Below, in pieces: positions 1-6,667 of a stretch of 7,736 bases of DNA. How positions within the stretch are numbered: the stretch's first letter is position 1; the number at the start of each line of letters is the position of its first letter. The notes beneath the pieces were generated by a model that was given only the letters and a program-made list of their open reading frames with translations, had not been told where the DNA came from and made no database searches. The position numbers and the translations under genes were made by a program. This DNA comes from QHXM01 sp032160165 (lineage in GTDB: Bacteria > Acidobacteriota > Blastocatellia > Pyrinomonadales > Pyrinomonadaceae). The stretch lies in the NCBI GenBank assembly GCA_032160165.1, contig JAVHWA010000181.1, positions 1 through 7,736 of the forward strand, given 5' to 3'.

Positions 1-81
1 TCAAATTCACGATCTGGTTATAAAAAGCAACGCGAATCTGAGTTAGAGATTCAAAACGAGAACTTATAGCAAACACGTTTC

Positions 82-130
82 CCGGACGTCAAGCAGACCG
101 GGCTATCGTCCGGCGATGGATCAACCATCG
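82..130 (+). promoter_or_regulatory. Two adjacent small hairpins in the putative 5' leader
   Basis: CCGGACG (82-88) is complementary to CGTCCGG (107-113), a 7-bp stem with an 18-nt loop. Immediately after it, CGATGG (114-119) pairs with CCATCG (125-130) around the 5-nt loop ATCAA. A competing pairing, CCCGG (81-85) with CCGGG (98-102), would exclude the first stem. The second hairpin ends 14 nt before the Shine-Dalgarno. There is no following T tract, so an intrinsic terminator is unlikely. A leader-structure role is inference only. Confidence 0.3.
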
Positions 131-144
131 TCGTCGTCAAATTT

Positions 145-151
145 GAAGGAG
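145..151 (+). promoter_or_regulatory. Shine-Dalgarno deciding a GTG start
   Basis: GAAGGAG lies 7 nt upstream of the GTG at 159-161. This is a strong match at good spacing and supports GTG as the start codon. The encoded N-terminus then gives a complete lipoprotein signal peptide, which independently supports the choice. Confidence 0.8.
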
Positions 152-158
152 CAGACAA

Positions 159-1343
159 GTGTCCATAGCAATCAAAAGGTTCATTCCGACCGCGATTATC
201 GCAGTCATAGTCCTCGCGCTTGCCGGCTGCGGTTCGACCAAGAGCGGTAGCGGCGCGGGCGGGCCGGGCGGTGCAACCGATGTGGCCGCGACTGTCAACG
301 GCAAGAACATAATGCTGAGCGAAGTCGATCGACTGATAAACGAGAAGTTCCAGGGTCAGCAATCCAAGCTTTCTCCGCTGCAACTGGCGCAGACACGTCT
401 ACAGGCGCTCGACACTTTGATCCAGAAGGAAGTGCTCTTTCAGCGAGCGGAAAAAGAAGGCCTGCTTCCCAAGGACGACGAAGTCACGCAGTTCCTGGCG
501 GACCTGAAGCAACAGAGCGGCATGACCGAAGAGGAATTCCAGAAGAGGCTCAAGGACCAGGGACAAACCGTCGAGATACTTCGCGACGAGGCCCGCAAGT
601 CGAAGGCGATTGAGAAACTACAGAATCAGGTCAACGCCAAGATCACTATCAGAGACGAGGAAGTTCAGGACTTCTATAACAATAACAAGCAGAGCTTCGT
701 CAATCCGCGCGGCGTTGGTCTGGCCAACATCGTGGTGGATCCTGCTGACAATGGCGGACAGGACGATGCCAAGAACGAAGCGGAGGCGAAGGCCAAAGTT
801 GACAATCTCTATGCGCAACTGAAGAGCGGAGCGGATTTCGCAAGCGTCGCGCGCGCGCGTAGCGAAGACCCGAGCAACATTCGTGGCGGAGACATCGGGT
901 TCGCGTCTGAAGACGATTTAAAGCAGAACGGATTTCCACCGCAATTGATCGAGCAGTTTTTCGGACCAATGCAAGTAGGCAGCTTCACTGCTCCTGTGCA
1001 GATGAACGGTCGTTGGTACATCTTCAAATTGCAGAGCAAGCAATTGCAAAGCGAGAACCTGACGTTCGATAGCCCTGGCGTGCGACAACAGATCACACAG
1101 GCATTGACCAAGCAGCGTCAGGACATTCTAAACGCCGCGCTATTGAACGTGGCTATGAGCGAGGCCAAAATCGTCAATAAGCTCGCAACCGATATGCTCG
1201 CCACTCCCGAGAAGATGAGTGGTATGCGACAGGCGACGAACAGCGCGACTCCCTCTCCCGTTGCCAGTCCAGCTGCGTCGGCGTCGGCCTCTCCTCCAGC
1301 GACCTCCAGTCCGGCAGCGACAGCCACACCAAAGAAAAAGTGA
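159..1343 (+). CDS. SurA/PrsA-like parvulin-family lipoprotein (peptidylprolyl isomerase domain)
   Basis: Predicted 394-residue envelope foldase or chaperone. Residues 1-24 form a lipoprotein signal: basic K6-R7, a hydrophobic core at 9-22, and lipobox L21-A-G-C24, so the mature protein should be lipid-anchored at Cys24. The residue after Cys24 is Gly, not Asp, so an outer-membrane destination is possible. A Gly/Ser-rich linker (25-40) leads to a SurA-N-like helical region (about 41-180) opening with the typical 'VNGKNIMLSEVDRLI'. A rotamase (PPIC) domain follows at about 184-293, recognisable from DFASVARARSEDPS (226-239), GGDIGF (243-248) and the closing VGSFTAPV...YIFKL. The two histidines usual in parvulins seem to be replaced (Asn190, Tyr287), so isomerase activity is doubtful. 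The tail from about 363 is Pro/Ala/Ser/Thr-rich and ends in KKK, a likely flexible extension. The family assignment is firm. Which client proteins it serves cannot be seen. Confidence 0.88.
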   Translation: MSIAIKRFIPTAIIAVIVLALAGCGSTKSGSGAGGPGGATDVAATVNGKNIMLSEVDRLINEKFQGQQSKLSPLQLAQTRLQALDTLIQKEVLFQRAEKEGLLPKDDEVTQFLADLKQQSGMTEEEFQKRLKDQGQTVEILRDEARKSKAIEKLQNQVNAKITIRDEEVQDFYNNNKQSFVNPRGVGLANIVVDPADNGGQDDAKNEAEAKAKVDNLYAQLKSGADFASVARARSEDPSNIRGGDIGFASEDDLKQNGFPPQLIEQFFGPMQVGSFTAPVQMNGRWYIFKLQSKQLQSENLTFDSPGVRQQITQALTKQRQDILNAALLNVAMSEAKIVNKLATDMLATPEKMSGMRQATNSATPSPVASPAASASASPPATSSPAATATPKKK

Positions 1344-1437
1344 AAAGCGATGGGTGATAGGTAATAAGTGATGAGTGATTAATGTCGCTTTCTCGCCACC
1401 TATCACCTATCACCTAACACCTATCACTCATCACTTT
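1344..1437. repeat. Long imperfect hairpin of about 7-nt degenerate subrepeats
   Basis: The gap between the foldase and ABC-F genes is almost wholly an inverted repeat. The left arm (1344-1379) pairs with the right arm (1402-1437) over about 36 positions, with some mismatches and G-T wobbles, around a 22-nt loop. The longest perfect block is GTGATAGGT (1354-1362) against 1419-1427. Each arm is itself a run of 7-nt units of the kind GTGATAG/GTGATGA, seen as CACCTAT, CACCTAA and CACTCAT in the right arm from 1397. It begins at the stop codon of the upstream gene and ends 4 nt before the downstream ATG. It resembles dispersed heptamer-type intergenic repeats of some bacteria. It could fold in mRNA and affect processing or expression. 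There is no T tract, so it is not a classical terminator. Confidence 0.85.
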
Positions 1438-1441
1438 CCAG

Positions 1442-3394
1442 ATGTTATTCCGTCTATCAGATGTCCATAAGTCTTACGGGTCGCAGGACGTCCTGCGCGG
1501 CGCATCGCTGCAGATAAATCCAGGCGAGCATGTCGGACTGGTCGGACGAAACGGCGCCGGAAAGACGACAGTGTTCCGGTTGGTGGGCGGTGAAGAGACG
1601 CCTGATGAAGGCGATGTGGTGCGGGCCCGCGGCGTCCGCCTTGGAGTCCTTGCCCAGCACATACACTTCGAGCCGGGTTCGACCGTGCACGAGTCCGCAC
1701 TCGCAGCATTCGGTCACCTTCAACAAATCGAACATGAGATGCACGAGTTGGAGCATCGCATGGCCGACGCCACGGACGATTTGGATGCGGTGCTCGAACG
1801 CTACAGCGAGCTTCAACATCAGTTCGAGCGAGAGGGCGGATTCGAGTACGCCGCCAAGGCCGAGTCAATTCTGCTTGGGCTCGGTTTTGATCGCGAGAAC
1901 TGGAATCTCGAGACCGAACACCTCTCCGGCGGACAACAGAATCGGCTGGGCCTGGCACGCCTGCTCCTGGCGGAACCCGACGTCTTACTGCTCGACGAGC
2001 CTACCAATCACCTCGACGTCAATTCGGTCGAGTGGTTGGAAGAGTTTCTCGCTACATACGGCTCAGCTTACGTAATCATCAGTCACGATCGATACTTTCT
2101 TGACCGCACCTGCAAGCGGATCGTCGAGCTCGAGCTCGGGCGCGCAGCCACCTATACCGGAAACTACTCGGCATACCTGGTCGAACGTGAGGTGCGCCGC
2201 GAAGCACAAATGCGAGCCTACGAGAACCAGCAGCATCTGATCGCAAAGACCGAGGAATTCATCAGGCGCAATCTTGCGGGCCAGAAAACAAAACAGGCCA
2301 AATCGCGGCGCAAGATGCTGGAGAAACTCGACCGAATCGAGAGCGTGCGACCCGATCAATCGTCCGGAGACTTTCGATTACGTTCGATCGAACGAGCTGG
2401 CACTCAGGTGCTGACCGTTGAAGAAGCAACCGTCGGTTATCCCGGCAAGGTGCTAGCCAGCGACATCACGCTAACGCTCAGGCGTGGGGAGTGCATGGGG
2501 ATCATTGGCCCCAACGGATCGGGCAAGACCACATTCGTCAAGACCGTACTGGGAAAACTTCAGCCGCTTGCGGGCACGATGCGCTGGGGCACAAAAGTGC
2601 AGGTAGGTTATTACGCCCAGCAACTCGAAGACCTGGATGATCGCAACGAGATAATTATGGAGTTGCGTCGCGTGGCTCCTTCAACCGCCACTGCCGGCGA
2701 ACTGCGCGGGTTTCTGGCTAAGTTTCTTTTCACGGGCGACGACGTGTACAAACACGTGCGCGATCTCTCGGGAGGCGAAAAGGGAAGGCTTGCCCTGGCG
2801 AAGTTGATCTATTCCAATGTCAACGTCTTGATCCTGGACGAGCCCACCAACCATCTTGACATTCCCTCGCGCGAAGCGCTGGAGGAGGCGCTGGACGCCT
2901 TTCAGGGAACGATCATCGCCATCAGCCACGACCGCTATTTCCTTGACCGGGTCGCCACTCAGATCCTTGCGCTCGATGGCCAGGGCGGAGCCGAGCACTA
3001 TGATGGGGATTATACGGAGTACCACGATTGGAAGGCAGCGCGACAATCTCAGTCGCTTCGCCGCGAACCGGTTGCTGCCAAGCCTGTGGAGCCGTTAAAA
3101 CGCGAGAAGACCAAGTCGTCGCCTGGCGAGGAGGTGGAGAGCAGTAAGCCGAAAGGCGCGCGATCGAAGGGTCGAAAGAAACAACCGCTTCGCGATTCCC
3201 AGACGATCGAGACCGAGATTGCCGATGCAGAAAAGCGCTTGGCTGAACTTACCGCGCAGCTTTCGCTTCCGGATCTCGCCCGCGAGCACGAACGACTCCG
3301 CGCCGCCAATGAAGACTACAAACAAACGGAGGCGCGGCTTCGCCAACTCTATGATGAATGGGACCGCATCGCCTCCGCAGCGCTCAATGCGTAA
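1442..3394 (+). CDS. ABC-F family ATPase (ribosome-associated translation factor, Uup/EttA type)
   Basis: A 650-residue soluble protein with two ABC ATPase domains and no membrane segments, the layout of ABC-F proteins that act on ribosomes rather than as transporters. Domain 1: Walker A GRNGAGKT (35-42), signature LSGGQ (161-165), Walker B with VLLLDEPTNHLD (181-192), switch SHDRYFLD (214-221). A charged interdomain linker (about 245-310) is rich in Arg, Lys, Glu and Gln, as expected for the tRNA-contacting arm. Domain 2: Walker A GPNGSGKT (356-363), signature LSGGE (442-446), Walker B with VLILDEP (462-468), switch SHDRYFLD (495-502). Both catalytic glutamates follow the Walker B aspartates. 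The C-terminus has a Lys/Arg-rich segment (about 549-584) and a predicted coiled coil (about 586-642), as in Uup/YdiF-like members. The start is set by homology at MLFRLSDVHKSYG; no Shine-Dalgarno is visible. It ends in tandem stops TAA TAA (3392-3397). The subfamily is not certain. Nothing marks it as an antibiotic-resistance ABC-F. Confidence 0.93.
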   Translation: MLFRLSDVHKSYGSQDVLRGASLQINPGEHVGLVGRNGAGKTTVFRLVGGEETPDEGDVVRARGVRLGVLAQHIHFEPGSTVHESALAAFGHLQQIEHEMHELEHRMADATDDLDAVLERYSELQHQFEREGGFEYAAKAESILLGLGFDRENWNLETEHLSGGQQNRLGLARLLLAEPDVLLLDEPTNHLDVNSVEWLEEFLATYGSAYVIISHDRYFLDRTCKRIVELELGRAATYTGNYSAYLVEREVRREAQMRAYENQQHLIAKTEEFIRRNLAGQKTKQAKSRRKMLEKLDRIESVRPDQSSGDFRLRSIERAGTQVLTVEEATVGYPGKVLASDITLTLRRGECMGIIGPNGSGKTTFVKTVLGKLQPLAGTMRWGTKVQVGYYAQQLEDLDDRNEIIMELRRVAPSTATAGELRGFLAKFLFTGDDVYKHVRDLSGGEKGRLALAKLIYSNVNVLILDEPTNHLDIPSREALEEALDAFQGTIIAISHDRYFLDRVATQILALDGQGGAEHYDGDYTEYHDWKAARQSQSLRREPVAAKPVEPLKREKTKSSPGEEVESSKPKGARSKGRKKQPLRDSQTIETEIADAEKRLAELTAQLSLPDLAREHERLRAANEDYKQTEARLRQLYDEWDRIASAALNA

Positions 3395-3457
3395 TAATCG
3401 ATATGCCGTGAGAACGGATGCAAGAGTGGAACAGGCTGGCCGCCCGAGCGCTCGAGG

Positions 3458-4204
3458 TTAATGCTTGCGAGACACGGTGAGCCAATCCCAGGGATAGGGA
3501 TGCTGCATCCAACTCGGCGGCGTGTCGAACATCGAGTCCCACGAATACTCCACCTTATCTAAAGCCATCACCTCAAGGCCTACCGCGGCCAATTGGGTCC
3601 TCAACTCCGCTTCCAGGTAGTGTTTGGTCGAACGATCGGCCCAGTTCAAGACTCCGCGTACAATCGAAGCGTTGTTGCCGTCGAACTTGAAATAGAATTT
3701 AGCCCGATGATTTCGGCTCGACCGCCGGTTCCATTCCTGAAGCCTGAAATTCGAGTAGAGCGCGCTCTCGAGTGAGGGCACCACCAGAAGCAGGTGTCCA
3801 CCCTTAACCAGATGTCTGGAAATCGTGTTGAGGATGCCGGTCCGTATTTCGTACGAAGGCATGATGAGCACGTTGACACTGATGGCGAAGTCCGTCTTTC
3901 CCAGATTGAAGTGCGGATCGGACAAGTCATGCTTTAGAAACGTAATGTTGCCGATGCCCTGACAGTTATTCCTGGCGATCTCGAGACATCTGGCGGAAAT
4001 GTCTATCGCATGAATCGCTTCGAATCTGCGTCGCAGCACCGCCAGGTACTTTCCAACTCCACATCCGAAGTCGTAGGCAGTGGTCTTTCCGGAACTAAAT
4101 CGATTGATATAGCGACGGATCGTCCCTTTGCGATCATTCTTCAGCGTGTCAAAGATCCGGTTGTCGTAATCGTCGGCGACTCTGTCCCAGTATTTTTCAT
4201 TCAT
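3458..4204 (-). CDS. Class I SAM-dependent methyltransferase, substrate unknown
   Basis: A 248-residue cytoplasmic protein with the Rossmann-like SAM-binding fold. Visible motifs are motif I DFGCGVGKY (45-53), which holds the Gly-rich SAM loop; the acidic end of strand 2 in IHAIDIS (Asp68), expected to bind the ribose; FLKHDLSD (89-96, Asp93), near the adenine; and the strand-4 region TDFAISVNVLIM. HLVKGGHLLLVVPS matches the strand-5 hairpin of the Methyltransf_11/25 type. The C-terminal part carries an aromatic stretch (about 220-242, W222, W232, W239, W241) that may shape the substrate pocket. I chose ATG at 4204 over a TTG at 4210 because TAGAAG lies 6 nt upstream of the ATG but directly abuts the TTG. 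It is convergent with the ABC-F gene (63 nt between stop codons) and divergent from the tRNA, so it is probably monocistronic. Neither neighbours nor motifs reveal the methyl acceptor. Confidence 0.85.
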   Translation of the reverse strand: MNEKYWDRVADDYDNRIFDTLKNDRKGTIRRYINRFSSGKTTAYDFGCGVGKYLAVLRRRFEAIHAIDISARCLEIARNNCQGIGNITFLKHDLSDPHFNLGKTDFAISVNVLIMPSYEIRTGILNTISRHLVKGGHLLLVVPSLESALYSNFRLQEWNRRSSRNHRAKFYFKFDGNNASIVRGVLNWADRSTKHYLEAELRTQLAAVGLEVMALDKVEYSWDSMFDTPPSWMQHPYPWDWLTVSRKH

Positions 4205-4270
4205 AAGCAACTTCTACCAACACAGCTTGAAAAGAAGGTAATGTTTCAATTAGGGTAAGCCGGAGTGAAA

Positions 4271-4336
4271 CAGGATGGGACAGCATAAAGAAGAAATGAT
4301 GATTCTCTTCAATGCTTTTTCATCCTGTCTATCCTG
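4271..4336. repeat. Second imperfect hairpin of short degenerate repeats (GGATRGACAG type)
   Basis: CAGGAT (4271-4276) pairs with ATCCTG (4331-4336). The pairing continues inward with few mismatches and one bulge to about 4293/4315, giving some 20 base pairs around a loop of about 21 nt. Part of that loop can form a smaller hairpin (GAAGA...TCTTC, 4290-4310). The right side is a run of related units (CATCCTGTC, TATCCTGCC, CATCCC) from 4321 to 4344. An alternative pairing uses GGATGGG (4273-4279) with CCCATCC (4337-4343). It lies between the divergent methyltransferase and tRNA genes, upstream of both, so it cannot be a terminator for either. It is probably a dispersed intergenic repeat of unknown function. 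Confidence 0.7.
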
Positions 4337-4395
4337 CCCATCCCAGTTAGTTCATTTCTTCCCCAACTGAACTACTACTGGAAAAGGGGGTCCGC

Positions 4396-4425
4396 TTGAC
4401 ACGGGCGCGAGCCGTTTGCTACTTT
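4396..4425 (+). promoter_or_regulatory. Sigma70-type promoter for the tRNA-Val gene
   Basis: A perfect TTGACA (-35) at 4396-4401 is followed after 18 nt by TACTTT (-10) at 4420-4425, which matches four of the six consensus positions including TA and the final T. Transcription would begin near 4432, leaving a leader of about 40 nt before the mature tRNA for RNase P to remove. The placement directly ahead of a tRNA gene supports the call. The downstream debranching gene could also be read from it if transcription continues past the tRNA. Confidence 0.65.
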
Positions 4426-4471
4426 TCAGCGTCGCGAATAATAGGACTTGAAACACGAATTGTAAATATGT

Positions 4472-4547
4472 AGGCGCGTAGCTCAGTTGGTAGAGCGCTG
4501 CCTCGACACGGCAGAGGTCTGGGGTTCAAGTCCCCACGCGCCTACCA
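4472..4547 (+). tRNA. tRNA-Val (anticodon GAC), CCA encoded, C at position 33
   Basis: A full cloverleaf of 76 nt. The acceptor stem AGGCGCG (4472-4478) pairs with CGCGCCT (4537-4543). T8-A9 and the D arm GCTC/GAGC (4481-4496) follow, with the loop carrying the conserved GG. The anticodon stem CTGCC/GGCAG (4498-4502, 4510-4514) has loop TCGACAC, giving anticodon GAC (4505-4507). A 5-nt variable loop precedes the T arm TGGGG/CCCCA with loop TTCAAGT. The discriminator is A (4544), and CCA is encoded (4545-4547). Anticodon A35-C36 and discriminator A73 fit valine identity. The nucleotide before the anticodon (position 33, base 4504) is C, where nearly all tRNAs have U. All stems pair perfectly, which argues against a decayed gene. 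Five Ts follow the CCA. Confidence 0.93.
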
Positions 4548-4623
4548 TTTTTGTGTTCAGTGTTTCATATTCTCCAGTCTCGACCCCTATCCATACAGAC
4601 TCACCACTTTCATCGGCCTCGTT

Positions 4624-4629
4624 TATACT
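4624..4629 (+). promoter_or_regulatory. Possible -10 element for the debranching enzyme gene
   Basis: TATACT lies 53-58 nt upstream of the ATG at 4682 and matches the -10 consensus at five of six positions. No convincing -35 hexamer sits 16-18 nt upstream, and there is no TGn extension. The gene may instead depend on read-through from the tRNA promoter. Confidence 0.25.
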
Positions 4630-4681
4630 GGCGTAAGCATTCAAGTAAAGTTTTCGTAAGCCCTGGTGAGGACCTCTATTC

Positions 4682-6667
4682 ATGATCCGCTTTGATCGAG
4701 AGATCTGTACCAATCTCGATGCCGCTCTCTCACGCGAATGGCTTGAGACGAACGGCCTAGGGGGATATGCGTCCTCAACTATTGCCTGCCTGAACACGCG
4801 CCGTTATCACGGGTTGATGGTGGCGGCGACGCAACCGCCGGTCGGACGGATCGTCATGCTCTCCAAACTGGAAGAGACGTTGGTGGTTGATGGCCGACGA
4901 TACGACCTGTCTGCGAATCAATATCCCAATACGATTTATCCGCAAGGCTACAAGTATCAGATCGGTTTCCGCCTTGATCCATATCCCATCATCACATACG
5001 AAATCGAAGGGGTCATGATTGAAAAAAGCATCTTCATGATTCACGGCGAAAACACAACGGTGGTCCAATATCAGATCGTCGAGGAAGGCGAAGCCACTGC
5101 GAACCGCCAACTGCGAAACGCCAACTGCATTCTGGAGGTCCGTCCTCTCATCGCTTTCCGCGATTATCACAGCCTTGGCCATGAAAACCCTGCGCTGAAT
5201 TCTGAGGTGGAGTTTGACGATGATCTCGCGACAATAAAGCCGTATCCAAATCTCCCCGCTCTCTGTCTTGCACACGACGCTCAGGAGATAGACCGCGCTG
5301 CCTTCTGGTTTCGCAACTTTGAATACGATCACGAGCGCGCGCGCGGCTTCGATTTCAAAGAGGACTTGTTCAGTCCTTTCGCGTTGAAATTCCACTCAAG
5401 CGAAAGCCGGCGCGCGACGGTGATCGCATCCACTGGCAGGCGCGATGCGAGACTCGCGGACCATTACAAAGATGCCGAAGTATCGCGACGAGCAGAAATC
5501 CTCGCCGGCGCTCCCGCCGATGACGAGTTCGTCCGTGCGTTGGTCTCAGCTGCAGATCAATTCATCGTCGCACGCTCAAAGGCAAAGACCGTCATTGCCG
5601 GCTATCACTGGTTCAGCGATTGGGGGCGTGACACCATGATCGCGCTGCCGGGCGTGACGCTCGCCACCAAGCGCCCCGAAATCGCGGGAAGTATTCTTTT
5701 GGAATTTGCGCGTCATGTCGATCGTGGGATGCTGCCAAACCGTTTTCCCGATGCGGGCGAAACTCCGGAATACAACACGGTTGACGCCACCCTGTGGTTC
5801 TTTGAAGCCGTACGCGCGTTCCTGCATTACAGTGGTGATGAGAAGTTCGTGCGGGCAAATCTATACGACGTCCTGGTAGATATAGTCGAACGGCATGTGA
5901 AAGGCACGCGCTACAACATCCACCTCGATGCACAAGGCCTTATCTATTCTGGCGAAGAGGGCGTGCAGCTGACCTGGATGGATGCGAAGGTTGGTGATTG
6001 GGTAGTGACGCCTCGGCGCGGATTGGCGGTCGAGATTCAGGCGCTTTGGTACAACGCGGTGCGCGTGATGGAAGATCTTGCGGGACGGTTCGGTGATGGA
6101 GCAAACCAAAAGCGGTACGCAGAATTGGCCACCCGCGCTAAACAAAGCTTCAATGAGATGTTCTGGAACGAAGACGGAAGGTATCTCAATGACGTCATCG
6201 ATGGCGATCGCCGCGATGCTTCGCTCCGCCCCAATCAGATCTTCGCCGTCAGCCTGCTGTACTCGATGCTCTCAGACGAACGGGCGAAGCGGGTTGTAGA
6301 AGTAGTCGAGCACGCGTTGCTTACTCCATACGGATTGAGAAGTCTGGCGCCCGACGATCCCCGTTATCGCCCGCGATATGAGGGCGACTCGCTGGGGCGC
6401 GACGGCGCATACCACCAGGGAACGGTCTGGGCGTGGCTGATGGGGCCTTTCATTACTGCCTATCTAAAAGTGCACAATGGAAGCGAGCCAGCGCGAGCTC
6501 ATGCCAGGAGTTTGCTGTCGAACCTAAGGGAACATCTAAATCACGCCGGACTTGGACAGGTGTCGGAGATCTTCGATGGTGATCCGCCTCATGCGCCCAG
6601 AGGATGTATCGCGCAGGCCTGGAGCGTCGGTGAATTACTGCGCGTTGCGGTTGAAGAACTTAAATGA
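4682..6667 (+). CDS. Glycogen debranching enzyme, amylo-alpha-1,6-glucosidase (GH133 type)
   Basis: A 661-residue cytoplasmic protein that should hydrolyse alpha-1,6 branch linkages left when glycogen is degraded by phosphorylase. The N-terminal beta-rich domain (about 1-275) opens with the family hallmark WLETNGLGGYASST (20-33) and NTRRYHGLMVA (38-48). The C-terminal (alpha/alpha)6 catalytic domain (about 285-660) has WFSDWGRDTMIALPG (310-324), YNTVDATLWFFEA (364-376), LTWMDA (430-435), RPNQIFAVSL (516-525), YHQGTVWAWLMGPF (577-590), VSEIFDGDPPHAPRGC (627-642) and AQAWSVGELLR (644-654). By analogy with other members, Asp434 and Glu629 are candidate catalytic acids; this is inferred. The length fits the stand-alone archaeal/bacterial type, which lacks the transferase half of the eukaryotic enzyme. 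GAGGA (4668-4672) sits 9 nt before the ATG. The gene overlaps the next one by 4 nt, but no other glycogen gene is in the window. Confidence 0.93.
   Translation: MIRFDREICTNLDAALSREWLETNGLGGYASSTIACLNTRRYHGLMVAATQPPVGRIVMLSKLEETLVVDGRRYDLSANQYPNTIYPQGYKYQIGFRLDPYPIITYEIEGVMIEKSIFMIHGENTTVVQYQIVEEGEATANRQLRNANCILEVRPLIAFRDYHSLGHENPALNSEVEFDDDLATIKPYPNLPALCLAHDAQEIDRAAFWFRNFEYDHERARGFDFKEDLFSPFALKFHSSESRRATVIASTGRRDARLADHYKDAEVSRRAEILAGAPADDEFVRALVSAADQFIVARSKAKTVIAGYHWFSDWGRDTMIALPGVTLATKRPEIAGSILLEFARHVDRGMLPNRFPDAGETPEYNTVDATLWFFEAVRAFLHYSGDEKFVRANLYDVLVDIVERHVKGTRYNIHLDAQGLIYSGEEGVQLTWMDAKVGDWVVTPRRGLAVEIQALWYNAVRVMEDLAGRFGDGANQKRYAELATRAKQSFNEMFWNEDGRYLNDVIDGDRRDASLRPNQIFAVSLLYSMLSDERAKRVVEVVEHALLTPYGLRSLAPDDPRYRPRYEGDSLGRDGAYHQGTVWAWLMGPFITAYLKVHNGSEPARAHARSLLSNLREHLNHAGLGQVSEIFDGDPPHAPRGCIAQAWSVGELLRVAVEELK

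Larger units (their letters stand above)
1..158. other. Leader region upstream of the foldase gene, no gene seen
   Basis: I see no credible coding region here. The A/T-rich start contains a TATAAA at 19-24 that could be a -10 element, but any matching -35 would lie at or beyond the window edge, so I do not call a promoter. Two short inverted repeats sit back to back between 82 and 130 and are listed separately. The Shine-Dalgarno of the first gene follows at 145-151. The upstream neighbour of the foldase gene is outside the window. Confidence 0.5.

Noticed and set aside
1344..1437. Heptamer repeats considered as a CRISPR array or an intrinsic terminator
   Set aside because: The units are about 7 nt, without spacers of uniform length, and no U tract follows the stem. 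It is a hairpin repeat, not an array or a classical terminator.
1431..1958. Long antisense open frame (about 175 codons) over the start of the ABC-F gene
   Set aside because: It is Arg/Pro-rich with no recognisable domain and lies opposite a coding frame with complete Walker motifs. It is a codon-bias shadow.
1442..3394. ABC-F gene considered as an antibiotic-resistance determinant
   Set aside because: The length, the basic coiled-coil C-terminus and the housekeeping neighbours fit Uup/YdiF-like members. There is no leader peptide or attenuator with an obvious drug-response layout.
3445..3454. 10-bp perfect palindrome CGAGCGCTCG between the convergent ABC-F and methyltransferase genes, considered as a bidirectional terminator
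   Set aside because: It has no loop and no T or A tract on either side. A short palindrome like this is expected by chance in GC-rich DNA.
4502..4509. Reading the tRNA as tRNA-Ser(CGA) by shifting the anticodon loop one base so that a T precedes the anticodon
   Set aside because: The shift breaks the perfect CTGCC/GGCAG anticodon stem, and the molecule lacks the long variable arm of tRNA-Ser. Valine GAC is the only consistent reading.
4775..5395. Antisense open frame of about 206 codons inside the debranching enzyme gene
   Set aside because: It mirrors the reading frame of a clear GH133 protein, has no family resemblance and no start context.
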